A stretch of DNA of 64,000 nucleotides, from assembly GCA_039519185.1 (NCBI GenBank), contig CM076851.1, positions 34,641,799 to 34,705,798 on the forward strand, given 5' to 3'. Source of the DNA: Astragalus membranaceus (lineage: Eukaryota; Streptophyta; Magnoliopsida; Fabales; Fabaceae). The notes below the pieces were generated by a model that had not been told where the DNA came from, ran no database searches, and saw only the letters and a list, made by a program, of their open reading frames with translations. The stretch's first letter is position 1, and every line of letters begins with the position of its first letter. Both the position numbers and the translations under genes were made by a program. Below are positions 44,674 to 57,599 of this stretch, in pieces.

Positions 44674-45143
44674 ATGGCTAACCGCTACTCAAACTCTTTC
44701 TACTTCATTGTCCTCATGGTTTTAGTTGCCACAAGTAAGTCTCTCCACTATTGTATTGCTAGTTAAACTATTCCTTATAATTCTCATTAATTTTCTCTTC
44801 ATTTTTTTGAATGATAGTGCAATTAACACAAGTTGAAGGTACGTGCGCACAAATTGTGGGTAAATGTAGTGAAATGAATTGCCCTTCACATTGTAGATCT
44901 CTTCAGCCTGGTGCTTCATCTCATTGTGGATTCTTCAACCTATGCACTTGTTTTTATATGATTGGGCATCCACCAGGTTCAAGACAACCTTATTGCAACC
45001 TTGGGTTGGGAAAATGTGATAAGGATTGTGATTCTTCTTGTTGCAATACAAAGTGTGCTAGCACTTACAAACACTATAGTCCTACTGGGTCTTGTGTTCA
45101 GGAATATGGTATGAATTTGTGCATTTGTTCATATAACGAATGA
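44674..45143 (+). CDS. Two-domain defensin-like secreted peptide (exons 44674-44734 and 44818-45143)
   Basis: The joined product is 128 residues. Exon 1 encodes a hydrophobic signal peptide (MANRYSNSFYFIVLMVLVAT). A GTAAGT donor follows it, and an 83-bp intron ends at GATAG. The mature part starts near QVEGTC and has two cysteine-rich modules. The first has C-x6-C-x4-C-x3-C-x10-C-x5-C-x-C. The second has a CNLGLGKCDKDCDSSCCNTKC core followed by C-x8-C-x-C, each ending in the CxC typical of cysteine-stabilised alpha-beta defensins. The signal-peptide intron position is typical of plant defensin-like and nodule cysteine-rich genes. The target organism or receptor is not inferable. The gene appears intact, and its start region is tandemly duplicated upstream. 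Confidence 0.85.
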
Positions 45144-45399
45144 ATCTTACTCTCCTTAGTTGAAATAAATGCAATAAATATATGAGTTCTTATTTCAAGT
45201 GTATCCATGCGATTTTATTCAGTTTTTAATATATCATTTCATTTAAATTGATATTTTGTAATGAATTCTAATGTCGGTTTGTAAAAAGGAATGATATAGA
45301 GAGAAGAGTATGCGATTACCTATTCGACAAATATTTAGGTTATGTTTCGATTAGTGGTATGGTGAAATGAAGTGAAGTGGAAAGAAATGACATTATGAC
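45144..45399. other. 3' flank of the defensin-like gene
   Basis: Short flank ending in ATTATGAC, whose last three bases are the target duplication of the CACTA element. Confidence 0.5.
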
Positions 45400-46020
45400 C
45401 ACTACAAGAAAATCGACGATTTCCGACGGCAATTTTCGTCGCAAACGCAGCAATTTTCGTCGGAAATTGACGTTTCCGACGAACTTTCCGACGGACAAAA
45501 AGTCGTCGCAAAATCGCTCGTCACAAATTTTTTTCCGACGGATTTTTTCGTCGCAAATGTCTCCGTCGGAAACCCGTCGCAAATATCCGTGGCAAAGTCG
45601 TCGCAAACTCTGACACATTTTCGTCGCAAATCCGTCGCAAATCCGTCGGAAATTTTAAAAAAAAAATAAAAAAAAATTAAATTATATATCAAATTCTAAA
45701 TTCTAAAGCTATATATACAACTTTGTGGATATGTAAATGTCAGTGTATTTTCCTCTCCTATGTAAGTATATATACAACTTTGTGGATATTAACTTCACAA
45801 AAAAATAGTGATATCTATACATATTAACTTCACAATAAAATACCATAATTAAAAAAAGTACATAACTAAATACAATGTGAAAAGTATATTGATCTGAATA
45901 CATTGTATCAGAGTCATCATCTTCTACCTTATTATGATAAAACCAATATTAAGTCTTCCAACAAGTCATGGAAAATTCTAAATTGTACATCTAGTGAAAA
46001 AAATCCTATTTGAAACTACA

Positions 46021-46022
46021 AG

Positions 46023-46095
<73 letters not shown>
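46021..46095. repeat. (AT)n microsatellite
   Basis: About 75 bp of TA/AT dinucleotides with one AA interruption, just downstream of the captured gene's last exon. Confidence 0.9.
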
Positions 46096-46098
<3 letters not shown>

Positions 46099-46202
46099 TA
46101 ATGAAACAGCAGAAACAAGCTTGAGGTAAAGTCAAGGCAATAACAAAAAATAGAAATTTTTTATAATAGAAAAACAACAATATTGACTGATATACAGCCT
46201 TG

Positions 46203-46968
46203 TTAGTTGGTAAACTTATAGAAATTGAGTGAATTTCGTGCAAAGAGGTCTTTTGCGGCTTCGACTGCCTCAGGAATCAAGAGATCACCATCGATGCATG
46301 AATCGCGTAGAACTGAGAAAACAACTTCACGAGCATTCTTTGCACCTGTGAAAGCAAATCTCATAATTTTAACCACTGTCATTTGCACTCATTAAACGTA
46401 TATTTTCAATTCAAGAAAGGAAGAGCATGAGAAACGAGACAACAACAACAACAAAAAAAGCACTTCAATATAATCTTCAAATTTAGGTGCCAAAATTAAC
46501 GTTGTTAACCAACCTAAGTAGAAGAGTTCAGGAAACGCATAGGCATCAGTACTGAACATCACCTGCAATGCAAAGTTTACTCTTAGTAGACATTAAAATG
46601 CCACGGTCACAATGTATATCTTTCCTTTGGTTACTCAGAATCTAGTTCTAATATAGAAGATATAACACCTTTAGAAAACAAAACTTCATTTGTTTTAGTA
46701 TACTAGTAAACTATCTGAAAATTTCTATTCCCAATGAACGATTTTTCAAATTGCTGCTTATCTTGTCACCTTATTTAAGGGAGCCTGCTCTAGAAGTTCT
46801 TTCACCGAAGAAATCATCCCATGTACACTTAGCTTTGGAATTGCCAACCCAAAATCAAGATAAACCTGTAGGAGAAGATTGAGTTACTTGCCAATCAACA
46901 TATAATTCAAATTCAAATATAACAATACAAGTCACTGAGTTTTGAAATGTTTTCCTGGGAGTACACTG

Positions 46969-47041
<73 letters not shown>

Positions 47042-47535
47042 CTTCCTTTGAGAATGGATATGATGTATGTAAAAGAACAACCCTACACTTTGCAAATCTC
47101 TTGTCCTCAAGAACATTGTGGAGATAAAGAGGATTGGGGTTGGACAGTCTCAAATTCAAACCTCCATTACCCTGTGTGTATCTGCATTGGCAAGTCATGG
47201 GATTGAGCAAATTCGAAACTTTTCAAGAAGACATAGTCAACCAGATTTTTGTTTGCTAACAAGACAGGCTTCCAAACTGAAGTATAAATGATGAGTATGA
47301 ATACATATATAATATCCTGAAATGAAACACAGATCATAGTAAAACCAATTTGTAATCTCTACTCACCGGCTAACACCTGTTTCAGACCCTCCTCAGCATC
47401 CTCTTTAGTCACATTAATATTCTAATCCAGTGTAGTATGCCGCCACACTTTTCAAGCCAACCACCTCACCAGCAACTGTAACAGTATAGTTAAGGAATCC
47501 AACTAAAACATTCAACAATTTTTTGTGTCTGTATT

Positions 47536-47585
<50 letters not shown>

Positions 47586-48284
47586 CATATAAAGGATATG
47601 ATTCCAACTTGGAGAGAAATGCACTAGTGAATGAATCCAGGGTCCAAGAAAATCCATCTGGCAAACCCTTCAGGAAGCATTAAATGTACATATAAGATAA
47701 CCTAAATATCACAATTAAACCATTTGAAAATAGAAGTGAATGTGTATAGGTATCTCATTTCATTAAGGATTTTCTCGGCTAGCCTTTCAACCCTTACGAG
47801 TCTACCAATACGAGGTGTAAAAGTCTTGTGCCAATCTGTATCAAGCTTTTTCTCTAACTCTAGACCATCATCAAAAACTACAGTAGAGATTCTTGCAGCT
47901 TTGAAACATGTTGAGCTGATAGATTCTAATCCAGAGACTCTTCGGTATTCTTCAACAGCTTCCAAAGATGACTCGCATTCATACAATGCAGCTACATCTC
48001 TTAGATTTCTCTGACATCAAGAAATCAAGGGTCAAGATTATTATACTTAATTCACAAAAAGGCACTGCAAACTAATACACACATGCTACTATTATACTGA
48101 ATTCACAAAGCAGTTAGTTACCTTGAAGGATTGAGAGTGTTGTGTTGAAGCAAGAGCATCACCATGGGCTAGAGAAAAGGCATGGATAAAAACAAAGCTG
48201 GAAACCAATTGCAACTAAGTTATGGGCATGACCATCTACAAGTTCCAACTCCTCAATTGTGTTTTTCAACTCACTGAAATCCAT
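46203..48284 (-). pseudogene. Captured fragment of a FluG/NodGS-type gene (MtN6-like amidohydrolase domain)
   Basis: Read on the minus strand, exon-like pieces appear in the family's order. They are MDFSELKNTIEELELVDGHAHN (48284 down to 48122) and SISSTCFKAARISTVVFDD with WHKTFTPRIGRLVRVERLAEKIL (about 48010-47740). Next come VGLKSVAAYYTGLE (about 47470-47420), then NKNLVDYVFLKSFEFAQSHDL with PMQIHTGNGGLNLRLSNPN (47265-47135). DKRFAKCRVVLLHTSYPFSKEAS is at about 47110-47045. DFGLAIPKLSVHGMISSVKEL, with small differences, is at about 46865-46790. AREVVFSVLRDSCIDGDLLIPEAVEAAKD is at about 46345-46230. Introns are retained, so the fragment came from DNA, not RNA. A frameshift in the first exon (after LVAI) and a stop near 47418 disable it. 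Only the N-terminal amidohydrolase half is present; the glutamine-synthetase half is absent. Confidence 0.85.
46976..47037. repeat. (AT)n microsatellite
   Basis: An AT run of about 62 bp inside the captured gene, next to the FSKEAS exon. It produces spurious open frames of alternating tyrosine and isoleucine. Confidence 0.9.
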
Positions 48285-50525
48285 TCTCTCTCACTCTGTG
48301 TATTTGTGTATGTCTCAGCTTCTGAGTGTCTTTTTCAAAACTAGTCAGAGTCATACATCAATATATATATCACATTGCATGATGCTTTGGATACAATGTC
48401 TTTTTCAACTAATTGCAACTGAATTGAACATATAGATCAGAAAGCTACGAGTACAAAATATGAAAAGTACGACTTACAAGTCAATAATCAAAATATGTTG
48501 TTATACAAGTTAAAGAAAATCAAATGTGCACGCAACATGATTTATAGGATCACACAGAGACATTTACAAAACTTACCAGCAAATTTGAAGATGATGCAAG
48601 GCCTCCCGTTGCCTCTGTACCATACATCATCATGTTCAACCAATTGGAAGACATTGACTAAAAAGGAAAAGCCATGTAGTACAAACTGTAGCAAAAGCAT
48701 AACACCCGGAGCCTAAACTTCTCAATATTGATTTTCTTCAAAACTGATGGAGACAAAATGAAGTGAAATGATATATTGCCAAGTTGAGACTTTAGACAAC
48801 CTTTATAAGTGTTTAGAAATATCTTTAATCTATGCATTGACAAAAAACAAACTTTAGATTACAATGAGTTGCATTAAATATTGGAAAAAAAATCTGTTGT
48901 GAGATAGAAACTTCGGTCCAACCATGAGTAATCAAATTACATAACCAACCAACGAATTTACTGAAGATATAACACATTTGCTACTGAAGATACCATTTGT
49001 TACTTAGGTGATGAAAAAAACCATGTTGGAATCAATCTAAATGGCCAGACCTCACTCAGATAACCATGTTGGATAAGTTACGATAGTGAAAAGAAAACTA
49101 AATGTATAACCACATGTCCAAGAATAGTTTGATGTACAATGAAATAGTATTTATTTACCTATAAACTCAAATCCTAAGTTCTACCAAAATATGTTTCTTC
49201 CAAATTTGGGATAACTTTGAATTTACTCAGTGGTAAACTACACCAGTATTTTTTTACTGCAAATTCAATCAGCATTGGAAAACCAAATCATGTTACAAAT
49301 AGGTGGTATGAAGACAGAGTGAAGGGGAGAAATTTGAAAAAACAGGCCATCAAAACTAAAAAATCAAAAACAGACAATTGAGCAGCAACAATATTCTCAC
49401 TTCCTGCAATCCAAAAACTGAAAAACCACAGGCAGCAAGTGTCTAATTAAAAAGTGCATGAGCAGATAAAGACATGATATCATTGTAGATAAGACATAAG
49501 CACAAATCAATAAATTATAAACTATCAACGAAATTAAATTAAATAGAACAAAACATGCCCACGGCTGAGGCGTGATAAAAACCCAAGTGGCTGTATTGAT
49601 AATGGAGCCATGGTCCCCATCCAGTAAAGTAAACCTTCAAACCCCTTTCCTTCACAACAATGGAAAACCATGGAAATTAGCTTTGACTCAGTTCCTAAAT
49701 AGAAATCAGAAAAGAAATAATTGCTAAAACAGAGTGACTATGGAGGGAGGAAACCTAAGGGGAGAACCCTAAAACAAAAAAATAAAGAAACCCTGTGTCT
49801 GAAAAGAAACAATTAAAAAAAAATCAAACATTACCTTTTCTCGTATAGTTTTTTCATTTCCTCAACAAAAACAGTGCCATCTTCTCGTTGCAAAGTAGCA
49901 TTGAAGAACTGATTGCCTGAAAGAAGCATAGCAAGTACAAAATGACAACAATATACCAAAAAAGATTAATAGAAGCAAAAATCAACAGCAAAAGGATCAA
50001 AGCAGATGAAATCGAAACCTTAAACCCATGAACCTCCTGCGAAAAGAAGCGGAAGGCGTGAAAGACAGTGTCGCCATCTTCTCGTTGCAAAGGCTCCTGC
50101 GAAAAGAAGCGGAAGGCTTTGACTCAGTTCCTAAATAGAAATCGAAACCTTAAACCCATGAACCCATGAACCCATGAACCCATGAGAGGGTGAAAGACGA
50201 GAGGGAGGGTGAAATGAGAGGGTGAAAGACGAGAGGGAGGGCGACTGAGAGAGAAGAAGTAGAGTGGAATGCGTGAAATGAGACGGTTCGTGGGTTTAAT
50301 TTGGGATCTACTACTTTGCGACGGACTTTTAGAGGTTTCCGACGAAAATATCCGTCGGAAATTTGCGACGGAAAACAACTTCGTCGCAAACGTAAGCAGA
50401 AATTTTAGCGCCTCTTTTGCTGAACATTTGCGACGACTTTTTCGTCGGAAATCCGTCGGAAATTGCGACGGATAGGAGTTCGTCGGAAAGTTTGGTAGGA
50501 AACGGGGCTTATTCTTGTAGTGGAC

Positions 50526-51331
50526 ATAGTGTTTCATTGTTTGGATATTAAAAAAACACATTCATTTCATTCCATTTCATATTGTTTACCCGTATTTTTC
50601 TCTCCCTCCAATTTTTGGAAAAATTACACCTTAAATTAATTTTATAACTATCATTTTACTTTTTTTAATATCCGCTTCTATATTGTTTTTGAATAAATGA
50701 TGAAAGTGAAATAAAAAAGTTTTAACTCATTCAATTCCATCACTTTTCAAACGGTTAAACAAAAATTTGTTCAATTCCCTTATCAAATTACTCAAAACAA
50801 TGGAATGAAATCCGTGTTCTATTCCGCGTTGTTTCGTTGTACACTTCATTTCATTCCGTCCTCATTTTAAAATATCCAAATGTGGTTGCCATAGGCTTTT
50901 CTAGATTGATGGACTAAGATGGAATGAAATGGAAGGAGACATGATTGGATTCGTTCTTTCCCTCATTTTTCTTCCCCCAAATATGCAGTATATGTGATGG
51001 AATTCAACCTCTTACATTGTTCATTACCAAACTATCCCTATTGTGAACTCTCTTTAGCATAATAATGTTTTTAATAAGGGTGAAAGTGGAATAAAAAATT
51101 TATAACCCATTCCATTTTGTACACTTTCCAAGCAATGTCATGAGAACTTTATCCCCTTCGGACATGAAATACTCAATCAGTGAAATAGAAACTCTATTCT
51201 ATTCTGTTCCACTCCACCGTTTCAAAATATAAAGCTTCCTTTAAAATATGTTTAATCGACATTTAACGAGAAAATAATAGAAGACAAACATTTGAATATA
51301 GGTAACACATATAAAATACTATAAATTTATA
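50526..51331. other. Intergenic, no supported gene
   Basis: Contains repeated ATTTCATTCC/GGAATGAAAT-type words (50555, 50800-50860, 50920, 51110-51215) that look like old MITE debris. No clear termini were found. Confidence 0.35.
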
Positions 51332-51630
51332 GGCTAAATTATAGTTTTGGTCCCTTTATTTTCAAAAAATCAGATATTTGGTCCCCCTACTTTAAAAAAT
51401 TCAGACATTTAGTCCCAAGAGAGATTTTTCAATTTTTTTTGCTGATTTGGAATCCTGCCAAACAAAAAATGCTAAGGTGGCTCTCATTAAATGACGTGGC
51501 AGCTGATGCAGCTTGAACACATCATTTAATGATGCTATATGTACATGCCACATTATTAAATCAACTATAATTAAAAAATAAACTATAATTAAATCAACTA
51601 TAATTAAATTCATTCAACAACAACAACAAC
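51332..51630. mobile_element. Left part of a Mutator-type MITE, split by CACTA C
   Basis: Starts GGCTAAATTATAGTTTTGGT with the usual TTTGGTCCC repeats, then AT-rich sequence and a (CAA)n tract into which the CACTA inserted. A matching right end was not found after 58862, so the copy is incomplete. Confidence 0.55.
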
Positions 51631-54409
51631 CACTACTAGAAAACCTCAATTTAGCGTCCATTTGGTAGCGTCGGCCCCCGACACGGACGCTAATAGCGTC
51701 GGATTAGCGTCGGCGGAGCCCACGCTAAGCAAAAAATGATATTTGACGCAAGGAGACACAGATTAGCGTCGGCTAAGCCCACGCTACGTGATAAGATATG
51801 CGACGCTAAAAAGTGATAAGGTTAGCGTCGGATGGCCCACGCTAGTTTTATGTTAATTTACCAAAATACCCTAACTCTCCCACTCTTCTTTTGTTCATTC
51901 CCTCCCTCACTCTTCTGTTCATTCCCTCCCTCACTCACTCAGTCTCGCGCCTTTCTGTTCACTGAAACCCTAAGCCTCCACCTCTTTCTCCTCCGCTACA
52001 CAGAGGCGACAGCGCCAGCCGGAGAAGACGAAGAACACCTCCACGTCGTCGACGGCAACGCTACTTTCTTACCTTGGACCATCGCTCCTTCTCTATCATT
52101 CAGAAACCCCTTTCTCTCATTGTATAAAATGCGCATTTGAATCACATCGCTGGTAAGCTCTGCTTCTCTCCATTTCGTTTTCTCCAGTTTGTTATTCTTC
52201 TTCTCTCCGTTTCATTTTATCTTTTGCTTTCGTTTTCTCGAGTTTGTGAATCACGTCGCTGGTAAGCTTTCGTGGCCTCTCTAAATGTCTTTTGCTTCAA
52301 TGAATAACATCTTTTAGATTAGCTATGGATTTTGAACAACCTGATCTTCCTCCTTGGTAGATCGACTAAACTCTCAAGTTCAAATCTTTTTGATTTGTGC
52401 TGCGACCCTTTTACTTTTTTTGTCAGAAACAAGAACAAAAATCAAAGGGTAGTGAGGAAAAAATTGTTTGAGAAGAGAGAGGATCTTGAAGGTGTTTTGA
52501 AAAAGAAGAAAATTGAAAAGGGGGTATTTAGGTAAATTTGTTATGGAGTCCAGATGTTGGAATGAAGAGAATTTTTGTGAAGGTTGTATGCTGCATTATG
52601 GAGAATTAGTGGAGAGCATTTGAAATTTGATTTGGTAATAACATAGTTAAGTGTGCATGTTTGTTTGTTTTTGAAAATGCTTGTGTTTATATGCAGACAT
52701 GTTCTGTTTCTCAGCCACTCACATATGAATATGAAATGTTATGGTTCTGTTGTGGTATTAGGAGTTAGGACTTCAGTTTTAGTAGAAGACAGCTATGCCT
52801 GGAAATAATGCATATAATTGTTATTTAGTTAATACTAATTTTAATTTGACACATCCAGTTGAATGAACTGTTGAAAATTATTATTACTTGGATCTATTTT
52901 GTTTTGCTATTACATGGCTCATCCTATTCCTTGGTGTGATTTGTCCATGAGGCTGGAGAGCAAGGTAGGAAAAGTAGCTATAGCTAGAATGGAAGATTAT
53001 CCATGTTTTCTTTCAGAATCCTGAATCGTGAATCGTGATGGTGAATTCTAACTAGACTAGACCATTAGAGATGCGTGTTCAGGTCTTGTTTCTGTGTTGT
53101 GTGAAAATGGAATTTCTAAATGGAGTTTTCCTCCTATTTGAAGACTAATAGTGTAGTGGATCAGACCATAAATTATCTGCTGGGAAGGATAACAACAGCA
53201 GCAACAGAGTTCATATCCATATTTGTCAACAAATTTCTTTGGCATCCTCTGAAATCATAGCCTAGTAGTTAATTTGCTTGAATCATTGGAGATAACAAAG
53301 GGAATTCACTTAATTTGGCATATGCAATAGCTATTCTTCTATCCCCTCTGCTATATTTCAAGCTTGCTCTCTTATTTTTAATGTATGTTGAATGTATAGC
53401 TTCCACATTTAGTAACTACATTTTCTTTGTTTGCTTGCTGAATGATGCAGACACCTGACTCAACTTACAAGAAAAGGGGGAAGTCCTTTGAATTTTAAGT
53501 TTGTTGAACTTCACAAGGTTAATTATTCTTTGAACACCGAGGTTAGTTGGATATATATTATTTTATTTGTTAGCTTAATTAGTACAAGTGGATTCAAGAA
53601 AATTGGGAGTGAAGTTTATTCAAGAAGAAAAACAGAGTTCATTACATTTTCAGAATTTTATTTCCTATTCCAAATTTGAAGTATCATATTTTCTCACCAA
53701 TGATTTGCATAATAGTGTCAATTATCAGTCCCTAGTTTACTTGATTTTTTTATTTCTATTCTTTATAAATTGCTATGGCAAGTAGCATTACTTACTGACC
53801 TTTTTTAACGGCATGTGCAATGATTTGTATTGTCTTCTGTTTGGTTATGTCAATCCCTATTACAAATGTAATAACAATATATCTCTCTATATCTTGTTGT
53901 TTAAGAATGCTCCTGGTTTGAACTAGTTTTTGATTTGAAACTGTGAAGAGAACATTAGATTAGTTAGACAAACATAGATGTGTGTTCTTCGTTTGGTGTT
54001 CTTTGTTTGTATCTGGTTTCAACATAGTTTGAAACTCATTTTATTTTGAGATTTTTGACATATGATATTTCCTGCTTCTTTCTCTTATCAGGTTTTTCTA
54101 TTTGAATATACTTCCAGGTGAACAAAGGGCTTGTCTAAGAATTTGGGGTTAATTAAAAAGAAAGAACATGTTGCCCTTTATACATTAACAACTGATGCTA
54201 TTAACACCAAGGGCTTGTCTATCCATAAACAAAATCTGATGTTGTTATGTTATCAATTGTTGTTTACTGTGTTGTTAAATGTGATAGTATTTGGACTCAT
54301 TTGGCTTCTTGTATGTTGTTGGGTTTGATTTGGATGCAAAGTACTTATATTGAAAGTTTATGTGTTGTTAAATGTTATAGTGACAAATTAAGTGTTTGCC
54401 TCGTAGAGA

Positions 54410-54733
54410 ATGGATCGTACTTGGATGTACAATAGAGCATATGCTAATAGGCATGGATTGAAAAAAGAGTTTGTTCGTGGTGTTAAAAACTTTGTGTAGA
54501 GGGCCTTGAAGCTACCCATTTGTATGTCTGAGGGAGGGATAAGGTGTCCGTGTACAAAATGCAAGTGTATCAAGATATTTACGGCAACTAATGTTAGGCT
54601 TCACTTGTATCAGTATGGATTTCAACCAGATTATTGGATTTGGACTGAACACGGAGAAGTGAACCCCAGTGTTGACGACTCACAAGTAGATGTGTTTGAA
54701 GAGATTTTTGATCATTTGCCTCACAATGATTGA
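54410..54733 (+). pseudogene. Transposase-associated domain remnant (TNP2 N-terminus)
   Basis: The ATG at 54410 opens MDRTWMYNRAYANRHGLKK, the start typical of CACTA TNP2 proteins, as in the gene at 1719-4067. An in-frame TAG at 54497-54499 interrupts it after VKNFV. It continues with IRCPCTKCKCIKIF and LHLYQYGFQPDYWIWTEHGE, and stops at 54731-54733. The Tnp2 domain that should follow is missing. The piece is either a deletion relic or a first exon now spliced to the TNPA-like exons downstream. Confidence 0.85.
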
Positions 54734-54991
54734 GCGTGTAATTTATTATAGTACTTTGTATTGCACATTATTAGAGCTTATTATATGTGTTTTGTATTGC
54801 ACTATCATGATTTAGACTAGTTGGTGTACTTTGTAATTAATAATAGTTTGCAAGATATATCTTTTATCCTTTTGTTTATTTTCATTGCCCATTTTCTGTT
54901 TCACATGTTCTGTCACTTGTTTGAAAGATATACCTTATTTCTATTTTTGTATTCTATAACGGTAGCATGGATTTTGTATTTTATGTCAACA

Positions 54992-57599
54992 GATGAATAA
55001 CAAAGGTGGTCGTGGCAAAGGACAAAAGGTCCATCCTACCAGGGGGTAGGCCAAAGATGTTACCACCGCTCAAACTTGAGCAGCAGAATCTCTTGCGTCG
55101 CAATTTGATTAACACTAAGTCACTTGACCGATCATCTTCACCTTTATCACAGCCTCCTGTGCCGACCCAGACTGTGACACCTGCTGAGAATGTAGCACCT
55201 GCTCAGACACCATCACCCATTCATGCATCTACCCCGGAGGTATTTGTGTTTAAGCCAACTCCAGGTATAAACCTTCAAACCATGGGTGCCTCTTCACAAC
55301 ATGCCCCACATGAGGCTTTAGTAGCGGATGATGATGTGCCTGACCAAGAGGATGAAGTTGAAGACCGTGACGAAGAGGAAATTGAGGACGAGGACGAGGA
55401 TGAAGAGAATGAAGCTCAGGTGGGTGAAGGGTCATTTCCTTCTCACTTGCCAGAGAGAGATGGTGATGGGAAGGTCAAGATACAACCTTACGGTAAAGGG
55501 TAAGTTACAACATTCTACAACTTGTTTTAAAATATTCCTTTCAACAACTTTTTATTACTCTGCAGATGTGTTGATTTTGATGCTTCATACATCTTCCTTT
55601 TTATTACTTTTCAGGCTCATTCCTAGCAAGGAAGTTGCAGATGCAATTAGAGTTGCCATTCAAACACAATTTCGAAAGCCTATCTTTGGTTGGAGTGCAA
55701 CAACCCAAAAAATTCGAGATGGTTGGTTTGCTAGATTTGGGGTAAGTATGTATTTCTATAAAATAGTTCAATTCGAAAGCCTATCTATGATTTAGTGCTT
55801 CCTTGAGTTAGTGCAGAAAAAGGTGTCATAGGATCAATTGTACTATATGACATCAATTAGAATAATGAAGCACCGTCTTAAATATCAAATTGTGACTTTT
55901 AAATTGTATTGTAATTTGCAGAAAAAGGTGTCATGGGATCCTAGTCTTACAGGTATTGTCCGACACTTGTTTGAACAAAAAGCCAAAAAAAGACTCAGTG
56001 ACATGCTTACTAAGGAAAGAAAGAAAGATGTTCAGCCTAAATGGATGGGGGATAAAGCTTGGATTGGTCTTAAAGCATATTGAGCTAACCAAAAATTCAA
56101 GGACATCTCCAACCAAAATAAGATTAATAGAGCATCAACAAGAGGTGGAGCGGTCCACACTTCAGGCCGCAAGGCTCACATTGATTTAGCACTTGAGCTA
56201 GTAAGTATTAAACTCAATAATTCTAATTTCTCACTGTTTTGATTAAAAAATACACATCCATATAAGTAGTGATTACATGAGAAGATAAAGAATAAAGAAT
56301 CTCAGATGAGGTAGGGGAAAAATGATGTATGGTTGCAATGAAAATCTTGTAGGTAGGTAGGAGCTTTCTTTAATCTAGTTGATTTCCTAGACTGGTTATC
56401 AGCTTTCCATAGTAGGATGTTGATTAACGGGAATATCCAGGAATAAAGGCTCGGAGTCAGAGGTGTGAGAATGAGAATCTGTGTGAATGGTTGGAGGGAC
56501 AGAATCATGGTAATGGGAAATATGTTTATGAAAAACATGTCTAGTAGGCAGCAGTTAAGAAGGTAGCAGAATCACCAAGATACATTGTTTGTCATTGCTT
56601 CTTTGCTTACAGTTAATACAGAATTTATGTTAGAATAGTGTAACCAAGATAGTGTTTGAATGTACAGAATTTATGTTAGAATACTTGTTGTTCTGGAATT
56701 GTTTTGGAACTGTTTTGTAATTGTTTTGGACTGATTAATTGAACTGGTATTGATTAATTGAACGGATACTGTTTCTGCAATTGTTTCTGGACTGATTAAT
56801 TGAACTGATATTGATTAATTGAACTGAAGTATTAATTAAGTGATTACATCTTGTTTCTGGACTGATTAATTGGAGCTAGCTAATTGTGATTACATCTTGA
56901 TTTTATTTGTAGTGCAATGAGATGCAAAGAGATGTGCGACCGGATGAGTTATTTTTAAAAACCCACAAGAGAAAATCTGGTGTTTGGGTTGAACATCGAG
57001 CTGAAACTACCTATGTAAGTTATTGTCATTGTTTCTTGAATTTTTGGTTAATTCCTTATATGTTGTTTTGGTTTAGTTTGGTCCTTTTGCTAGTAGCTTA
57101 TCATTATTTTCTTATTGATCAGAATGCATACAAACAAAACGTGGCTGAAATACTGGCACAAAATGGTGAATTAGGTGGTGATGATCAACTGGTAGATGGA
57201 GCAGTGGCACTTGATTGTTGGAAGGTGGCTGTGGGGGGTCCTACCCGTGGTCGGCTTTATGGCACAGGAGTCTTATCTGCGAATGCCCAACCTGGGTCCA
57301 AGTCACTTACCCAACCATCCCAGAATCCTTCTGGTTTCATGATTGGGATAGCTTTGGAAGAAGAGAGGGCAGCTAGACTTAAAGCTGAGAAGACGGCTCA
57401 AGATGCAATAGCCCGAGCTGAAATGGCTGCCCAAGACGCTCGAGAGGCAAATGAGCGTTCGCAGAAGTTAGAAAATGATTTTAATGCGCTGAAAAAATTA
57501 TGTGTTGATCGCATGGATGCTTTTGAGCGTCGATCTGGTGGTGGATCTTGTAGTGCTAGCCATCCTGATTATGATGATGATTTGGATGAAGAGTCATAA
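54992..57599 (+). CDS. TNPA-like CACTA protein (Transposase_24 type), multi-exon
   Basis: This DNA-binding accessory protein recognises subterminal repeats. Likely exons are 54992-55499 and 55615-55741. The first is proline- and acid-rich and ends EIEDEDEDEENEAQVGEGS. The second reads LIPSKEVADAIRVAIQTQF with RKPIFGWSATTQKIRDGWF. Then come 55922-56200 (WDPSLTGIVRHLFEQKAKKR, DKAWIGLK), 56913-57013 (MQRDVRPDELFLKTHKRKSG) and 57121-57599. The last has GELGGDDQLVDGAVALDCWK and an alanine/glutamate-rich coiled coil with EEERAARLKAEKTAQDAIARAEM. Each is bounded by plausible AG and GT signals (GTAAGT at 55500 and 55742). The exon at 55922 shifts frame near 56080, so a further small intron or a lesion may exist. 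A 24-bp piece (GAAAAAGGTGTCAT) is repeated at 55816 and 55921. Confidence 0.75.

Larger units (their letters stand above)
45400..50522. mobile_element. CACTA element B carrying a captured gene (Pack-CACTA)
   Basis: The termini are CACTACAAGAAAATC (45400) and ATTCTTGTAGTG (ending 50522). They are flanked by a perfect 3-bp duplication GAC (45397-45399 and 50523-50525). Subterminal blocks (45410-45655 and 50315-50505) are dense in TTCCGACGG and CGTCGCAAA words in both orientations. No TNP1 or TNP2 sequence is recognisable in its 5.1 kb. Instead it holds the exons and introns of an amidohydrolase gene on the minus strand (46203-48284). Simple repeats are AT runs at 46021-46095 and 46976-47037, and GA at 47538-47573. 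Short tandem repeats lie at 50156-50240. Confidence 0.93.

Noticed and set aside
46932..47210. ORFs with alternating tyrosine and isoleucine
   Set aside because: They cross an (AT)n microsatellite. Only the short NodGS-like portion (near 47045-47200) is meaningful, and it is described with the captured gene.
49840..50090. Second captured gene fragment in CACTA B (frame reading NATLQREDGTVFVEEMKKLY on the minus strand)
   Set aside because: It is suggestive of a short exon, but too short and unassigned; a partial repeat of it occurs near 50060-50120, so it may be local duplication.
52332..52535. 67-residue plus-strand ORF in CACTA C
   Set aside because: Lysine-rich and without similarity to CACTA proteins; likely leader or intron sequence.
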